Positions 24,186 to 33,787 of a stretch of 64,000 nucleotides of DNA are shown here, one piece after another. The stretch spans positions 66,032-130,031 of the forward strand of contig CADDZH010000001.1 of the NCBI GenBank assembly GCA_902812455.1. The letters run 5' to 3'. Every line of letters starts with the position of its first letter. Positions within the stretch are counted from its first letter, which is position 1. The notes under the pieces are model-generated. The model made no database searches. It saw nothing but the letters and a program-made list of their open reading frames with translations, and was not told the DNA's origin. Made by a program: the position numbers and the translations under genes. Origin of the DNA: Chloroflexota bacterium (GTDB lineage: Bacteria > Chloroflexota > Ktedonobacteria > Ktedonobacterales > Ktedonobacteraceae).

Positions 24186-27100
24186 ATGAGTGTAGCTGTT
24201 GAGCAGGAACCTTACGTTCTTCATGCTCTTCCTGGGAGGGTGCGGCTCCATTTGCCCTGGTGGGAGGGACAGGGCAAACGCATCATAGAAACACATCTAC
24301 GCCAGGTAGAAGGAGTGCGCAACGTACAGGCCAATGCTGCCACCGGCAATGTGCTCATTCAATTTGACCCGGCAGTCACAGATGAGCAGGCGGTACTGGC
24401 AGCGGTACGTGATCTTGAACCCGATGTTGTGAATGCACAAGAAAAGGAGCCTGCGCCGCCACCCACGTTACATGAACGGCAGGGACACAAGATTCGGGCT
24501 CGTATCGCTGTGCGCGGGCTGGATCGCGACCCCCACCTGGCAAAGCGCGTGATCGAACATATTGAGAACCACCACCCAGGGGTGCATGTTCGAGCCAATC
24601 CACTTACCGGCCGCGTGCTCGTTGAGTTCACAAGACATGAAGCAGACCTGGATGATCTGATCGCTGAAATAACCGGCATGGAATTGCCTGAGTTGCCGGG
24701 TGAAGATCGCCCTGCCCATCCGCTCGATCCAGGGCCTTTGATTCAAAGCGCTGCTCGTACAATCGGAGCGACCCTCGGCCTCGGGCTGCTGGCCGTCCGG
24801 CAATTCATTGGGTCCCAAGAGCCTCTGCCAGGAGCAGGTGTTGCCGTTCAAATCGCGAGCATCATCGGTATTTTACAGGGCATTCCTCCTGTTCGCTACG
24901 GATTGCGACGGTTATTTGGACGCACTATTGCCGACCTGCTCGTGAATATACCCGGCATCATCACACTTACTCTTGCCGGCAGCCCGCTCGGCCTTGCTCT
25001 CACCGAAGGCGAGTCCTTGCGCCTGCTTACTGAGACATATGCGCGACGAGCAGCCTGGAAACGACACGAAGAACGGGTTAGCAATGCCCCCTCTGCTCAA
25101 CCGGATGCCATCATACACCTGGAGACCGGTGATCGCACACCTCTGGCCGCAAAGGTCCTCGAGGGCTATGGGACAGCGATTGGACGCGATGGCATGCCCC
25201 TACCGGTTGTTCAGGGAGACACTATCCCGCCGGGAGCTCGCTTATATGGCGGCCCATTTGTATTGAAGCTGCAGCACGAGGAATCGTTCCAGGCATTTAC
25301 GCCGGAACCACGCCCTGCTCCAGTTACCCCAACACTTTATGAGCGCTATCTACAAGTAGTAGGCGTGCTCTCTCTGATCTATGCGGGAGCTACAGCTCTT
25401 CTCACTCGTTCATTCAACCGGACACTTGCCTCGCTGTTGCTGGTCAACCCCCGCACAGCGGCTATAGGCCTGGATACTGCCGAACTTGGGGCTGCGGCGA
25501 GCGTGCTGCGGGCAGGTGTAACCATAGTTGGTACGCGTACTGATCGTCTAATTCGCCGGCCCGGTACGGTTCTGCTGGATGGAGCTCGCCTGCTCACCGA
25601 CAGGCTTGAACTTGTTAGCGCTCTGCCCCTGGCCCAGGACTACGAGCCTGCCGAGTTGCAGGCGCGAGCGGCTGGAGTAGCTGCTGCGGCGGGCTCACCG
25701 TGGGGCGGCGTTTTCAGGTCGAGCAGCGTAATACCGGCTAGCGACGGCACATTTGATGGCAAAACTGCCAGCGCTTATGCTGAGGGTGTGCGCTATAGGC
25801 TCGGTCCCGTTGAGGATTGGGGTGCCCTACCAGAAGCGGCGCGTATAAGGCAGCGCGGCGACTATGTGCTGGCACTTCAAAGCGAGCGCGAGGAGCGCCC
25901 TCTGGGAATCTTTGCGCTGCGGCCCAGGCTCGCGCCAGGTATTCAAGACCTGGTGCAGGTATGCCAGCGCTACAATGTAGAACTTGCAGTGCTCAATAGC
26001 GGCGATCAGCTCGCAGTAGAGGCGCTGGCACGTCGTGCAGGCATAGCCCTGATTGATAATGACGATGCCGTAGGCGTCATTCGCACAAAACAACAGCAGG
26101 GAGGGCTGGTAGCGTTCGTTTCAGACAATGCCGGCGCTGCCGCAGGCTTTGCTGCCTGCGATCTGGCCATTGGCCTCACGGATGACCGCTACCGCTTACC
26201 GGCACGTGCCGACCTGCTGGCTCCCGATCTTACAGGCGTTGCCGCTATCATTGAAGCTGGTGTACGTCGAGATGCAACGGTGCGCGATTCTGTTGGGCTT
26301 TCAGCAGTATCCAACCTCGTTGGCTTGATCTGGGGCTTGCGGGGTATGCCGGGTGTGGAAGTTGCATCGCGTGCCGTATATATTACTGCACTCGGTACAC
26401 TACTCGATGGCTGGCTACGACTACGCGGTGGAGAGCGATCGCGGCTGGCCATTTCCAGGCTCGTAGACCCTAGACCAGAACGCTGGGGACAACGCAGCAT
26501 AGAGAATGTCTTACGCACCCTGCGCACAACAGAACATGGCCTGGCAAACGCGCAGGCAGCCGAGCGGCGGCAGGGAACCCCGGCGCAGTACCGGCGCAAT
26601 CAATTGTTGACCGCCCTGCTCGAGCAGGTTCGCTCCCCGCTTATTGGCATCCTTGCCGCCGGCGCTGGTCTCTCGCTCCTTTTCGGCGCGACCGGTGATG
26701 TGATCATCATCTGCGGCACGATCCTGGCGAATGTGCTGGTGGGCGCCTGGCAAGAAAATCGAGCGAACCGCGTTGCTGAAACACTGCAACGGCTGGGAAC
26801 CTCTAAGGCCAAAGTACTGCGCGATGGGCGCGTGGTAACCATCCTATCAAACGAGGTTGTGCCCGGCGATGTGCTAGTGCTCGCGCCAGGTGATCGGGTC
26901 GCTGCCGATGCTCGCGTATTAAGCTCACAGGGATTGGAGGTGGACGAGGCCGCGCTGACCGGAGAATCGCTCCCCGTTCCCAAAGACCCCTCAGGCCCAA
27001 CTGATGCCAGCCGTATTGTCCTGGAAGGCAGTGACGTGACGAGCGGCAATGGGCGTGCTATCGTAGTAGCGGTTGGCCGCCAGACGCGCATGGGCGCCAC

Positions 27101-29057
27101 TGCTGCCGCGTTGTCTAGCGACGAGATAGAAGAAAGCCCGCTGGGCGTGCGCTTGAGCCGCATGTTACGTGTGATACTGCCGCTTACCCTCGCAGGAGGT
27201 GCCATCGTTGTCCTTTCCGGCCTCCTCTGGAGACGGCCCCTGGCATCTCAACTGGCTACCGGCGTCACTATTGCCCTGGCCGGTGTCCCCGAAGGCTTAC
27301 CACTGCTTGCTCGCGTAGGCGAAGCCGGCGTGGCTCGCCGCCTGGCAAGCCATGATGCCGTTGTGCGCCGCCTCTCAGCAGTTGAGGCGCTCGGGCGAGT
27401 CGATGTCGCCTGTGCCGATAAGACCGGCACCATGACAGAAGGGCATCTCGCGCTGAGCCTGGTGGCCAGCATCGACCAGGAAGCAAAGTTATCAGAGCAC
27501 TTACCGGGCAGCCTGCGCCACGTGTTGTTGACAGCCGCACTAGCCAGCCCTCATCCAGATGCACCCGGCATTTCCGCCCATCCTACCGACGTGGCCGTCA
27601 TTCGTGGCGCGCAGGAGGCCGGCCTGGGCGAAAAGCTGCGCGTGAAGCACGAAGCCGAACTGTCGTTTGATCCTGTGCGCTCCTTCCATGCTACCCTTGC
27701 ACAAGGACGCCTTTGTCTTAAGGGAGCGCCAGAAGCTCTCATACCTCGCTGCAACTGGATATTGAGCCAGGGCGAGAAACATCCCTTGAACGAGGAAACA
27801 CGGAGCAAGCTATCTGGCCTTGCCCGGCGGCTGGCAGAACGCGGCCTGCGTATCCTGATGGTTGCTGAAGGCTCGAGCGATACACCTCTCGACAACCCGC
27901 GCGATCTCACGGCCCTGGGTTTCGTGGGCATCAGCGATCCTCTCCGGCCTATGGTTTATGCGGCTGTGCACCGCTGTCGTGAGGCGGGAGTGCGCGTGAT
28001 CATGATCACGGGCGATCATCCTGCTACAGCACGTGCCATTGCCCAGGAGGCAGGCCTGCTCAACCATGACGGTGAAGTGCTTACGGGAACTGAAATTGCC
28101 GGTCTCCAGAATGGCGAGCTGGACGAGCGCCTTGAGCATGCCACAGTTATCGCGCGGGCTACACCGCTGGACAAGCTGCGCATTATCGAGAGCCTGCAGC
28201 GCGGGGGACACGCCGTCGCTATGACAGGTGATGGCGTCAATGACGCACCCGCTCTGCGGCTGGCCGATGTGGGAGTAGCGATGGGGCGTGCAGGCACCGA
28301 AGTAGCTCGCCAAACAGCCGACGTGGTGATCGTCGATGATGATTTTGCGACGCTGGTGGATACATTCGTCGAGGGACGCGGCTTCTGGCGTAACATCCGG
28401 CGCTCCCTGGGCCTTCTGCTGGGCGGCAATATGGGAGAGCTTGGCCTGGTAGTGGGGGCCAGCCTCTTGGGAGCTAATACTCCTCTCACGGCCAGCCAGA
28501 TTCTTGCCATGAACGCCATTACCGATATCTTACCGGCTATGGCTGTGGCTCTCCAGCCGCCTGAACATCGCAACCTTGCTATGCTCAGCCGTGAGGGGAC
28601 AGCCGCTCTCGATAGACCTTTGCGCAATGAGATTCTGCGGCGGGGCATCGCTACCACAGTACCATCGCTGGCGGCTTACCTGATCATGCAGGCCTACGAA
28701 GATCTACCACAGGCCCGTTCTGTTGCCTTCGCCAGTATTGTCACCACCCAGCTTGCCCAGACGCTTGAGGCCGGCCGTTCCGAAGGGAACCTTACCCGCT
28801 CGGTGCTGGCTGCCGTGGGAGGCTCCCTGAGTGTCCTGATCGCATCTTTCGCCATCCCGCCCCTGCGCAATTTCCTCAGCCTGGTCATACCATCGCCGCT
28901 TGGCCTGGCACTGATCGCCGGTGGAACGCTCGCTGCCCTGCTGGTAAGCTATGCACTAGCTGCAATTCCAGACCTGTTGCCTGCAGGTCGTGCTCCAGCA
29001 GCGCTGCTTCCTCCAATGCAGGCGAGGCCCGCTATGATGCAGGTACAATCACGCTAG
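24186..29057 (+). CDS. Giant CtpI-like P-type cation ATPase
   Basis: 1623 residues, like mycobacterial CtpI/CtpH and nearly twice a normal P-type ATPase. Two HMA-like ferredoxin folds come first (about 12-82 and 98-163), both without the CxxC metal motif. A degenerate ATPase-like half follows (about 180-720) with no DKTG. The catalytic half has TGES (925-928), PEGLP (1035-1039), the phosphorylated aspartate D1078 in DKTGTMTEG, KGAPE and GDGVNDAP (1348-1355), then C-terminal membrane segments. PEGLP is typical of P2 (Ca/Mg-type) pumps rather than the CPC of heavy-metal pumps. The substrate is unknown. It ends nine bases inside the convergent MFS gene. Confidence 0.9.
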   Translation: MSVAVEQEPYVLHALPGRVRLHLPWWEGQGKRIIETHLRQVEGVRNVQANAATGNVLIQFDPAVTDEQAVLAAVRDLEPDVVNAQEKEPAPPPTLHERQGHKIRARIAVRGLDRDPHLAKRVIEHIENHHPGVHVRANPLTGRVLVEFTRHEADLDDLIAEITGMELPELPGEDRPAHPLDPGPLIQSAARTIGATLGLGLLAVRQFIGSQEPLPGAGVAVQIASIIGILQGIPPVRYGLRRLFGRTIADLLVNIPGIITLTLAGSPLGLALTEGESLRLLTETYARRAAWKRHEERVSNAPSAQPDAIIHLETGDRTPLAAKVLEGYGTAIGRDGMPLPVVQGDTIPPGARLYGGPFVLKLQHEESFQAFTPEPRPAPVTPTLYERYLQVVGVLSLIYAGATALLTRSFNRTLASLLLVNPRTAAIGLDTAELGAAASVLRAGVTIVGTRTDRLIRRPGTVLLDGARLLTDRLELVSALPLAQDYEPAELQARAAGVAAAAGSPWGGVFRSSSVIPASDGTFDGKTASAYAEGVRYRLGPVEDWGALPEAARIRQRGDYVLALQSEREERPLGIFALRPRLAPGIQDLVQVCQRYNVELAVLNSGDQLAVEALARRAGIALIDNDDAVGVIRTKQQQGGLVAFVSDNAGAAAGFAACDLAIGLTDDRYRLPARADLLAPDLTGVAAIIEAGVRRDATVRDSVGLSAVSNLVGLIWGLRGMPGVEVASRAVYITALGTLLDGWLRLRGGERSRLAISRLVDPRPERWGQRSIENVLRTLRTTEHGLANAQAAERRQGTPAQYRRNQLLTALLEQVRSPLIGILAAGAGLSLLFGATGDVIIICGTILANVLVGAWQENRANRVAETLQRLGTSKAKVLRDGRVVTILSNEVVPGDVLVLAPGDRVAADARVLSSQGLEVDEAALTGESLPVPKDPSGPTDASRIVLEGSDVTSGNGRAIVVAVGRQTRMGATAAALSSDEIEESPLGVRLSRMLRVILPLTLAGGAIVVLSGLLWRRPLASQLATGVTIALAGVPEGLPLLARVGEAGVARRLASHDAVVRRLSAVEALGRVDVACADKTGTMTEGHLALSLVASIDQEAKLSEHLPGSLRHVLLTAALASPHPDAPGISAHPTDVAVIRGAQEAGLGEKLRVKHEAELSFDPVRSFHATLAQGRLCLKGAPEALIPRCNWILSQGEKHPLNEETRSKLSGLARRLAERGLRILMVAEGSSDTPLDNPRDLTALGFVGISDPLRPMVYAAVHRCREAGVRVIMITGDHPATARAIAQEAGLLNHDGEVLTGTEIAGLQNGELDERLEHATVIARATPLDKLRIIESLQRGGHAVAMTGDGVNDAPALRLADVGVAMGRAGTEVARQTADVVIVDDDFATLVDTFVEGRGFWRNIRRSLGLLLGGNMGELGLVVGASLLGANTPLTASQILAMNAITDILPAMAVALQPPEHRNLAMLSREGTAALDRPLRNEILRRGIATTVPSLAAYLIMQAYEDLPQARSVAFASIVTTQLAQTLEAGRSEGNLTRSVLAAVGGSLSVLIASFAIPPLRNFLSLVIPSPLGLALIAGGTLAALLVSYALAAIPDLLPAGRAPAALLPPMQARPAMMQVQSR

Positions 29058-30320
29058 TGGTGGCGCGTGCCTGACATGCTTATTGATCGTGGCCATCACG
29101 GCCAGCAGGATCATGCCTGCGGAGAAGACCAGGATGGTCTGGATCACGCCGGTATCCTGGATCAGCAGGCCGGTCACCGCATAGCCGAGCGGCTGGCCGC
29201 CAAAGGCGATCAGGCGGAAGACGCTATTGACGCGCCCCTGCAATTCGTCCGGGATGATCGCCAGGCGATAGCTGAATTGCACTACGTTGTAGACCGGGCT
29301 GGCAACAAAGGCTACTGCGGTGATCACCCCGATGATGATGACGTCCGGTGCAATGGTATAGAGTAACGTGGTCAGGGCAAAGATCCAGACCGTGGTAACA
29401 ATAACCTGTCCGAAGCTAAAGCGCTTCTGGATCGCCGGCCCGATCATTGACCCAGCAATGGCCCCAATCCCACCGATGGTGAAGATCAAGCCGATAGTGA
29501 AGGACGAGGCGTGCATGTGCTGCGCCAGCACGATGATGATCAGCGTCAGGCCAGCCGAGAAGAGATTACCGCCGCCAGTCAGTATCGCCATGAAGCGAAT
29601 GAGCGGATAGTGCCATAGCCAGTGCAACCCCTCGTAAATCTCGACCCATAACTTGCGCCGCGCCGCTACGCGCTTTTCCTGGAAGTTGGCCTTGATAAAG
29701 AACAGCGAAAGCACCGAAGCTGCGTATGAGATGGCATCGGCCAGAAAGGGGATCGTGCGCCCTACCTGGAAAAGAGCGCCGCCGAGTGGTGGCCCAACCA
29801 GGATAGTAATGCCATCGGTGGCCTGGTTCTGTGCGGTGGCAGCAGGCAGTTGCTGCTTTGATACGACGCGAGGCAGGCATGCGGCCTCCGAGATGTTGAA
29901 GAAGACATAGAGTGTCCCTTCAACCGCCGAGACAATAAAAAGCTGGGCGACCGTCAAATGGCCGATCAATAGCGCAAAAGGAATGCTGGCCATAGCCAGC
30001 CCCCGGCCCGCGTCGCAGATGATCATCACGCGCTTGCGATCCCAGCGATCTACAAGAGCGCCGGCCGGCAGGCTGAAGATCAGATAGGGTAGGGCACGCA
30101 AAGCTCCGGCAAAGCCTGCCAGCGCAGGTGAGCTAGTCAGCGCCAGGATCAGCAGAGGAAAGGCGAGCGTCGAAACCTGCGTGCCTGTGGAAGAGACGAC
30201 CTGCCCGCTCCACAAAAGCATGTAGTCCCGGTTGCGCCAGAGCGAACGGCGAGAACGCTGATCGCGAGATGGCGCAACTTCCGGTTCGATGGGGGCCTGG
30301 TTCATTTCGGCTGATTGCAT
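29049..30320 (-). CDS. MFS transporter, drug-efflux-like
   Basis: 423 residues with about 12 hydrophobic helices. The N-terminal NRDYMLLWSGQVVSSTGTQV and LPAGALVDRWDRKRVMIICD (the MFS loop 2-3 motif) fit the enterobactin exporter/MacB-like major facilitator group. The ATG at 30320 has GAGG eight bases upstream; a GTG at 30332 overlapping the repressor stop is an alternative. It is the second gene of a repressor-exporter operon and is presumably induced when the ArsR-like protein leaves the palindrome at 31022-31059. Confidence 0.9.
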   Translation of the reverse strand: MQSAEMNQAPIEPEVAPSRDQRSRRSLWRNRDYMLLWSGQVVSSTGTQVSTLAFPLLILALTSSPALAGFAGALRALPYLIFSLPAGALVDRWDRKRVMIICDAGRGLAMASIPFALLIGHLTVAQLFIVSAVEGTLYVFFNISEAACLPRVVSKQQLPAATAQNQATDGITILVGPPLGGALFQVGRTIPFLADAISYAASVLSLFFIKANFQEKRVAARRKLWVEIYEGLHWLWHYPLIRFMAILTGGGNLFSAGLTLIIIVLAQHMHASSFTIGLIFTIGGIGAIAGSMIGPAIQKRFSFGQVIVTTVWIFALTTLLYTIAPDVIIIGVITAVAFVASPVYNVVQFSYRLAIIPDELQGRVNSVFRLIAFGGQPLGYAVTGLLIQDTGVIQTILVFSAGMILLAVMATINKHVRHAPPLA

Positions 30321-30328
30321 GAGACACC

Positions 30329-30997
30329 TCACTCAGTCTCTTTTGTTTCTTTCGCTTCCGCTTGCGCAGGTGATGCTGGCTCAACCTGGAGATAGGAAGG
30401 CGATTTGAACATGGCCATAAAGATGCTATAGACTTCGCCGTGCGGATCCGGGGGTTCGCTCAGAATGTCTTCCATCAGCGCATCCAGGCGCTCCCTATAC
30501 ACTTTAGCCCGTTCCGGCGAGAGACGGGGGTGCAACAATACATCGCCGCGATGTGCATCTTCACCGGCGCTCACGATAGTCTCTGCCAGCTCGTCACGAG
30601 CGTGTGTCATGTTACTCAAACCAACGGATATATCGCCCGTGATCTCTTTTGGGAACTCGAAGACGAAGAGGCGCGCTGTGCGCGTATAATAATTGGCGAC
30701 CGTCCCGCGCACGAAGCGCCGCGCCACTACTTTTGCCAATCCCGCCTCTTCGAGGACATGCAGGTGATGACCAATGGCGCCAGGGCTGGCATTGAGGCGC
30801 TCCGCGATCTGCTTGGCCGTCGCTGGCTGCTGCTGGATAATGCCCAGGATGCGCTCGCGCACCGGGTCGCTGATCGCCTTGAACTGCTGCATCGTGTTGA
30901 CAACCAGCTTGGCAGGAAGCTCAGGCATCTGCACCGGAACCTCTTCCGGCAGCACAGGAATGACCTCAGACTCACCTGGAGAACGAAGAGTATTCAT
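30329..30997 (-). CDS. ArsR-like winged-helix transcriptional repressor
   Basis: 222 residues. The winged helix is at about 35-110 (FKAISDPVRERILGIIQQQP, TAKQIAERLNASPGAIGHHL, HVLEEAGLAKVV). The larger C-terminal region is helical and probably binds ligand; no cysteine metal site of classical ArsR is seen, so it more likely senses an organic ligand. RBS GAGGAG lies nine bases before the ATG. A perfect 38-bp palindrome begins 25 bases upstream, well placed for autoregulation of this gene and the exporter downstream. An Ala/Glu/Lys tail ends the protein. Confidence 0.88.
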   Translation of the reverse strand: MNTLRSPGESEVIPVLPEEVPVQMPELPAKLVVNTMQQFKAISDPVRERILGIIQQQPATAKQIAERLNASPGAIGHHLHVLEEAGLAKVVARRFVRGTVANYYTRTARLFVFEFPKEITGDISVGLSNMTHARDELAETIVSAGEDAHRGDVLLHPRLSPERAKVYRERLDALMEDILSEPPDPHGEVYSIFMAMFKSPSYLQVEPASPAQAEAKETKETE

Positions 30998-31021
30998 AGG
31001 ATGCTCCTCAATAATGCTGCA

Positions 31022-31059
31022 TTTTCAGAATATGCTAAATATTTAGCATATTCTGAAAA
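31022..31059. promoter_or_regulatory. Perfect 38-bp palindromic operator
   Basis: The two 19-base halves 31022-31040 and 31041-31059 are exact reverse complements (half site TTTTCAGAATATGCTAAAT). The AT-rich composition and position just before the ArsR-like gene suggest the repressor's own operator. Confidence 0.8.
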
Positions 31060-31122
31060 GTTTGTCAATGGGGAACTCGGAGGTTTTCCATACATATATG
31101 TGGCCAGGCACCACATGCGAAA

Positions 31123-31155
31123 CCGTATATGGTAGTGATGCCCCTTGCGGGCATC
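31123..31155. repeat. Hairpin repeat, half copy of the 16162 family
   Basis: CCGTATATGGTAGT followed by GATGCCC-CTTGC-GGGCATC. The first 14 bases are identical to 16187-16200; the second hairpin has diverged but keeps its pairing. Confidence 0.7.
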
Positions 31156-31166
31156 ATAGCCAGCGG

Positions 31167-32216
31167 TCATCTTCCAGCCGAAAAATAGACTATCCAGTAG
31201 CCGCCGGGCCAGGTCGCTTTGAGATAGTAGCAACTTGCCGAGGAGAAGTACAGCTCAATATCCCACGAGAGGCGCTGCCCGTTATTGGAGGGAGGCACGA
31301 GAGGGTGTTGGGAGCTTAGTGTGATGAGATCTGCCTGTCCCTGGGTATTGGGGATATAGTCAAAGAGAATAGAGGTGCCATCGTTCAGGTTCTCGCCGTA
31401 GAGGTTCACCGCATACTTATAGCCGGCAGGTATCTCCACGATAACGGATGTTGTCCAGCCAAAGCCGGACGGGAAAGCAGGGACGGGAACTGCATCGGGG
31501 GCAAAATGAAGCGTGGCGCGCAAGCCGGCAAAGCCTACCACCCACACAGGCGCTCTACCCAACTCATTGGAGCCGTGCATTGCTGGTCGCGCCGGGCAGT
31601 CCTGCTCTTGTGGTGCCGACCCTGGAGTAGCGCCAGGAAAGCCGGGAGCACCCACTAGTGGCGTACCCCGCAGCGATGGAGCATTGTTCGCGCCCGGTCC
31701 AACCTCAATAATCCTGCCAATTCTTATCAAGGAGCCTGAAGGCGCCGGCGTGGGAGTAGCAATCGGAAGAGCAAGTAAGTTGCCGGCCCAGGTACGCACA
31801 GAAGGGACGGCATCGAACAGGAGCAGGAGCAAGAGGGCAATGGTACATACAGCCAGGATGACCCGCCAGAAGCGCATCCTGAGTGCGAGTCGTGTATTGA
31901 GGTTATTGAAGGTGTGTGAGATATTGTAATACTTTGTGGGGGAGAGGTCGCTAACCTCAAGCTCAATGTCGTCTTTTGTGCTGCCATCTGCAAAGCGGCT
32001 GCTCGAAGCCTCTGTCAGGAGCCAGTTGCGGGCTGCATGCATGAAGCGTGTAGCCTGGGTGATTAACCTGCTCGAGAGCCCTGCATTGCGGGACAGGGAC
32101 TGCAAGGCATGCAGCGCGATTTTCTCGATAGCCGCAGGCTCTTTATCGAGTGGGAGGTCGCTGAACTCCACTTCAAAATCGGAGTCTCTCAGGTTCTCGT
32201 CCTCGAAATCATCCAT
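31167..32216 (-). CDS. Membrane-anchored hypothetical protein
   Basis: 349 residues. An acidic N-terminal cytoplasmic part of about 115 residues (DDFEDENLRDSDFEVEFSDL), one membrane helix near 116-136 (VILAVCTIALLLLLLFDAV), a Pro/Ser/Gly linker, then a C-terminal domain of about 150 residues with many aromatics (SGFGWTTSVIVEIPAGYKY, WDIELYFSSASCYYLKATWP), probably an extracellular beta domain. No known family recognised. GGGGGA lies six bases before the ATG at 32216; longer starts would run into a dispersed repeat. It lies downstream of moxR/DUF58 in the same direction but is separated from them by that repeat. Confidence 0.75.
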   Translation of the reverse strand: MDDFEDENLRDSDFEVEFSDLPLDKEPAAIEKIALHALQSLSRNAGLSSRLITQATRFMHAARNWLLTEASSSRFADGSTKDDIELEVSDLSPTKYYNISHTFNNLNTRLALRMRFWRVILAVCTIALLLLLLFDAVPSVRTWAGNLLALPIATPTPAPSGSLIRIGRIIEVGPGANNAPSLRGTPLVGAPGFPGATPGSAPQEQDCPARPAMHGSNELGRAPVWVVGFAGLRATLHFAPDAVPVPAFPSGFGWTTSVIVEIPAGYKYAVNLYGENLNDGTSILFDYIPNTQGQADLITLSSQHPLVPPSNNGQRLSWDIELYFSSASCYYLKATWPGGYWIVYFSAGR

Positions 32217-32265
32217 GTCTTGTCCCCCAGGTGCCGGTGATGAAGATGAAGGAAATGGTCCAGCC

Positions 32266-32364
32266 ATGTCATGCTGAGCGCGTGAGCCGAAGCCCTGAGC
32301 GCAGCGAAGGGGAAGCATCTGATATCGATCGGCTTAGATCCTTCGCTCCGCTCAGGATGACATC
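32266..32364. repeat. R4 inverted repeat, extended copy
   Basis: ATGTCATGCTGAGCGCG at one end and CTTCGCTCCGCTCAGGATGACAT at the other, with an extra internal CTGAGCGCAGCGAAGGGG arm. Same family as 20599-20669 and 48090-48160. Confidence 0.85.
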
Positions 32365-32404
32365 CTAGGTGATTTTTAATTTGGTAAGATTCATGAATAG
32401 GAAC

Positions 32405-33787
32405 CTACAGTTCAAATCCGGCGGGCAAGGCGCTGCTATAGGTGGCTTCTAGACGCTGCCATGTGTCTCTTCCACCGAGGTGATACACTTGCAGTCCAGC
32501 CAGGTGAGACGGTAGCGGTGTTTCGCCTGCAGAGAGTATGGTTACAGCATGGCCTGCCTGCCTCACTCGTACAAGGGCATCAAGTAAAAGATCAGAGATC
32601 GTGCCTGTGATAACGACAACAGTAGCACCTGCGGGCAGGTGTGTGCGCTCGACCTGAACCATATCTTCGAGCGTGGTGCCAAAGAAAGGCTGGATGCGTG
32701 CAAGCACCTCCAGAATGCGCTTGCGCTGCTCGTCTCCGGTCGCCGCTGGCAGGCGAATGCGGCGGCGCTTCATTTGAGCGGCCAGGGCAGGGCCGGATTC
32801 CTGCTTCTCGTTCTCTCCCAACTTTTCAATGGCGAACATATCCTCATCGGGCATGAACATGATCGTATTGGCGTACAGGCCCACAGCATAGTCTTCGGAG
32901 AGCGCCCAATCAGCGACGGAGGCGGCAGCGCAAATGGCCAGCTCCTGTATCTCTGGCTGGTGCCCATAGATCGTATCGAATTGTGCCATAACATTCAGGA
33001 AAATGACAAGGGTATAGGTTGTGGTGGCCTCATAGACCTTGCTTTGCAACTGCATGGTGCGAGCAGTAGCCTTCCAGTGGATGCGCCGCAGGCTATCTCC
33101 ATAGCTGTAATCGCGCACGCCAATGACCCGTGCGGGGTCTTCTAGCAGTCGGCGTGGCGCGCGACGCTCACCGAATGGATGGCGCGAGGGCAGGTTAAAG
33201 CTCGTCAAGGGCACTACAAGGGGATACACAAGCAGGTATTGCCAGTTAGAGAGATGTTCCTCGTTGCTGAGAAAGCCGAACACGTCGCCGCTGCGCACAG
33301 TTGCTGGCCCAAACTTGTGAACGCCTCGCGCATTGCACTGGACGGTATAGCGCCTTGTGACCCGTTCGTACCAGCGAGTGCTGAACAGGTTATCCAGGAT
33401 AGCCGTATCGCCGATCAGGCTGACACGCAGTTTTTGCCCCTTGATGGATAAGGCACGTGGCACGGTATCTTCGACTTCGATCCAGGGCAAAGGCAGCAAT
33501 TTGGCATTTTCAATAGAAAGAGATAGGGTGACTTGCTCACCAAAGAGCGCGCGTTGCGAGCTAAAATGGCGTTGATAGCGGAGATTGCGCAGGCAGTAGG
33601 TCGCCCAGATATCCGTTGCGCCGATCACGATCAGCATGAGCAGGCCCACAACGACCAGCAAGGGAAGGTGAAAGAGGATGCCGGCGATAAGAATGAGCAG
33701 GCTGAGATAGTACCAGCGCCGGTTGACAACCGATGGCGGGAGAGGTCTATGGGATGATGGGCGTAGTCCAAACGAGAGTCTGTTCAT
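32405..33787 (-). CDS. DUF58 domain protein
   Basis: 460 residues. Two membrane helices near 26-62 (WYYLSLLILIAGILFHLPLL, VVVGLLMLIVIGATDI), a beta-sandwich region with FGEQVTLSLSIEN and PLPWIEVEDTVP, then the DUF58 signature RDYSYGDSLRRIHWKATART and a von Willebrand A-like part. These proteins work with MoxR AAA ATPases in poorly understood chaperone or envelope functions. It overlaps the moxR stop by four bases. The transglutaminase-like third member often found in such operons is absent here. Confidence 0.92.
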   Translation of the reverse strand: MNRLSFGLRPSSHRPLPPSVVNRRWYYLSLLILIAGILFHLPLLVVVGLLMLIVIGATDIWATYCLRNLRYQRHFSSQRALFGEQVTLSLSIENAKLLPLPWIEVEDTVPRALSIKGQKLRVSLIGDTAILDNLFSTRWYERVTRRYTVQCNARGVHKFGPATVRSGDVFGFLSNEEHLSNWQYLLVYPLVVPLTSFNLPSRHPFGERRAPRRLLEDPARVIGVRDYSYGDSLRRIHWKATARTMQLQSKVYEATTTYTLVIFLNVMAQFDTIYGHQPEIQELAICAAASVADWALSEDYAVGLYANTIMFMPDEDMFAIEKLGENEKQESGPALAAQMKRRRIRLPAATGDEQRKRILEVLARIQPFFGTTLEDMVQVERTHLPAGATVVVITGTISDLLLDALVRVRQAGHAVTILSAGETPLPSHLAGLQVYHLGGRDTWQRLEATYSSALPAGFEL

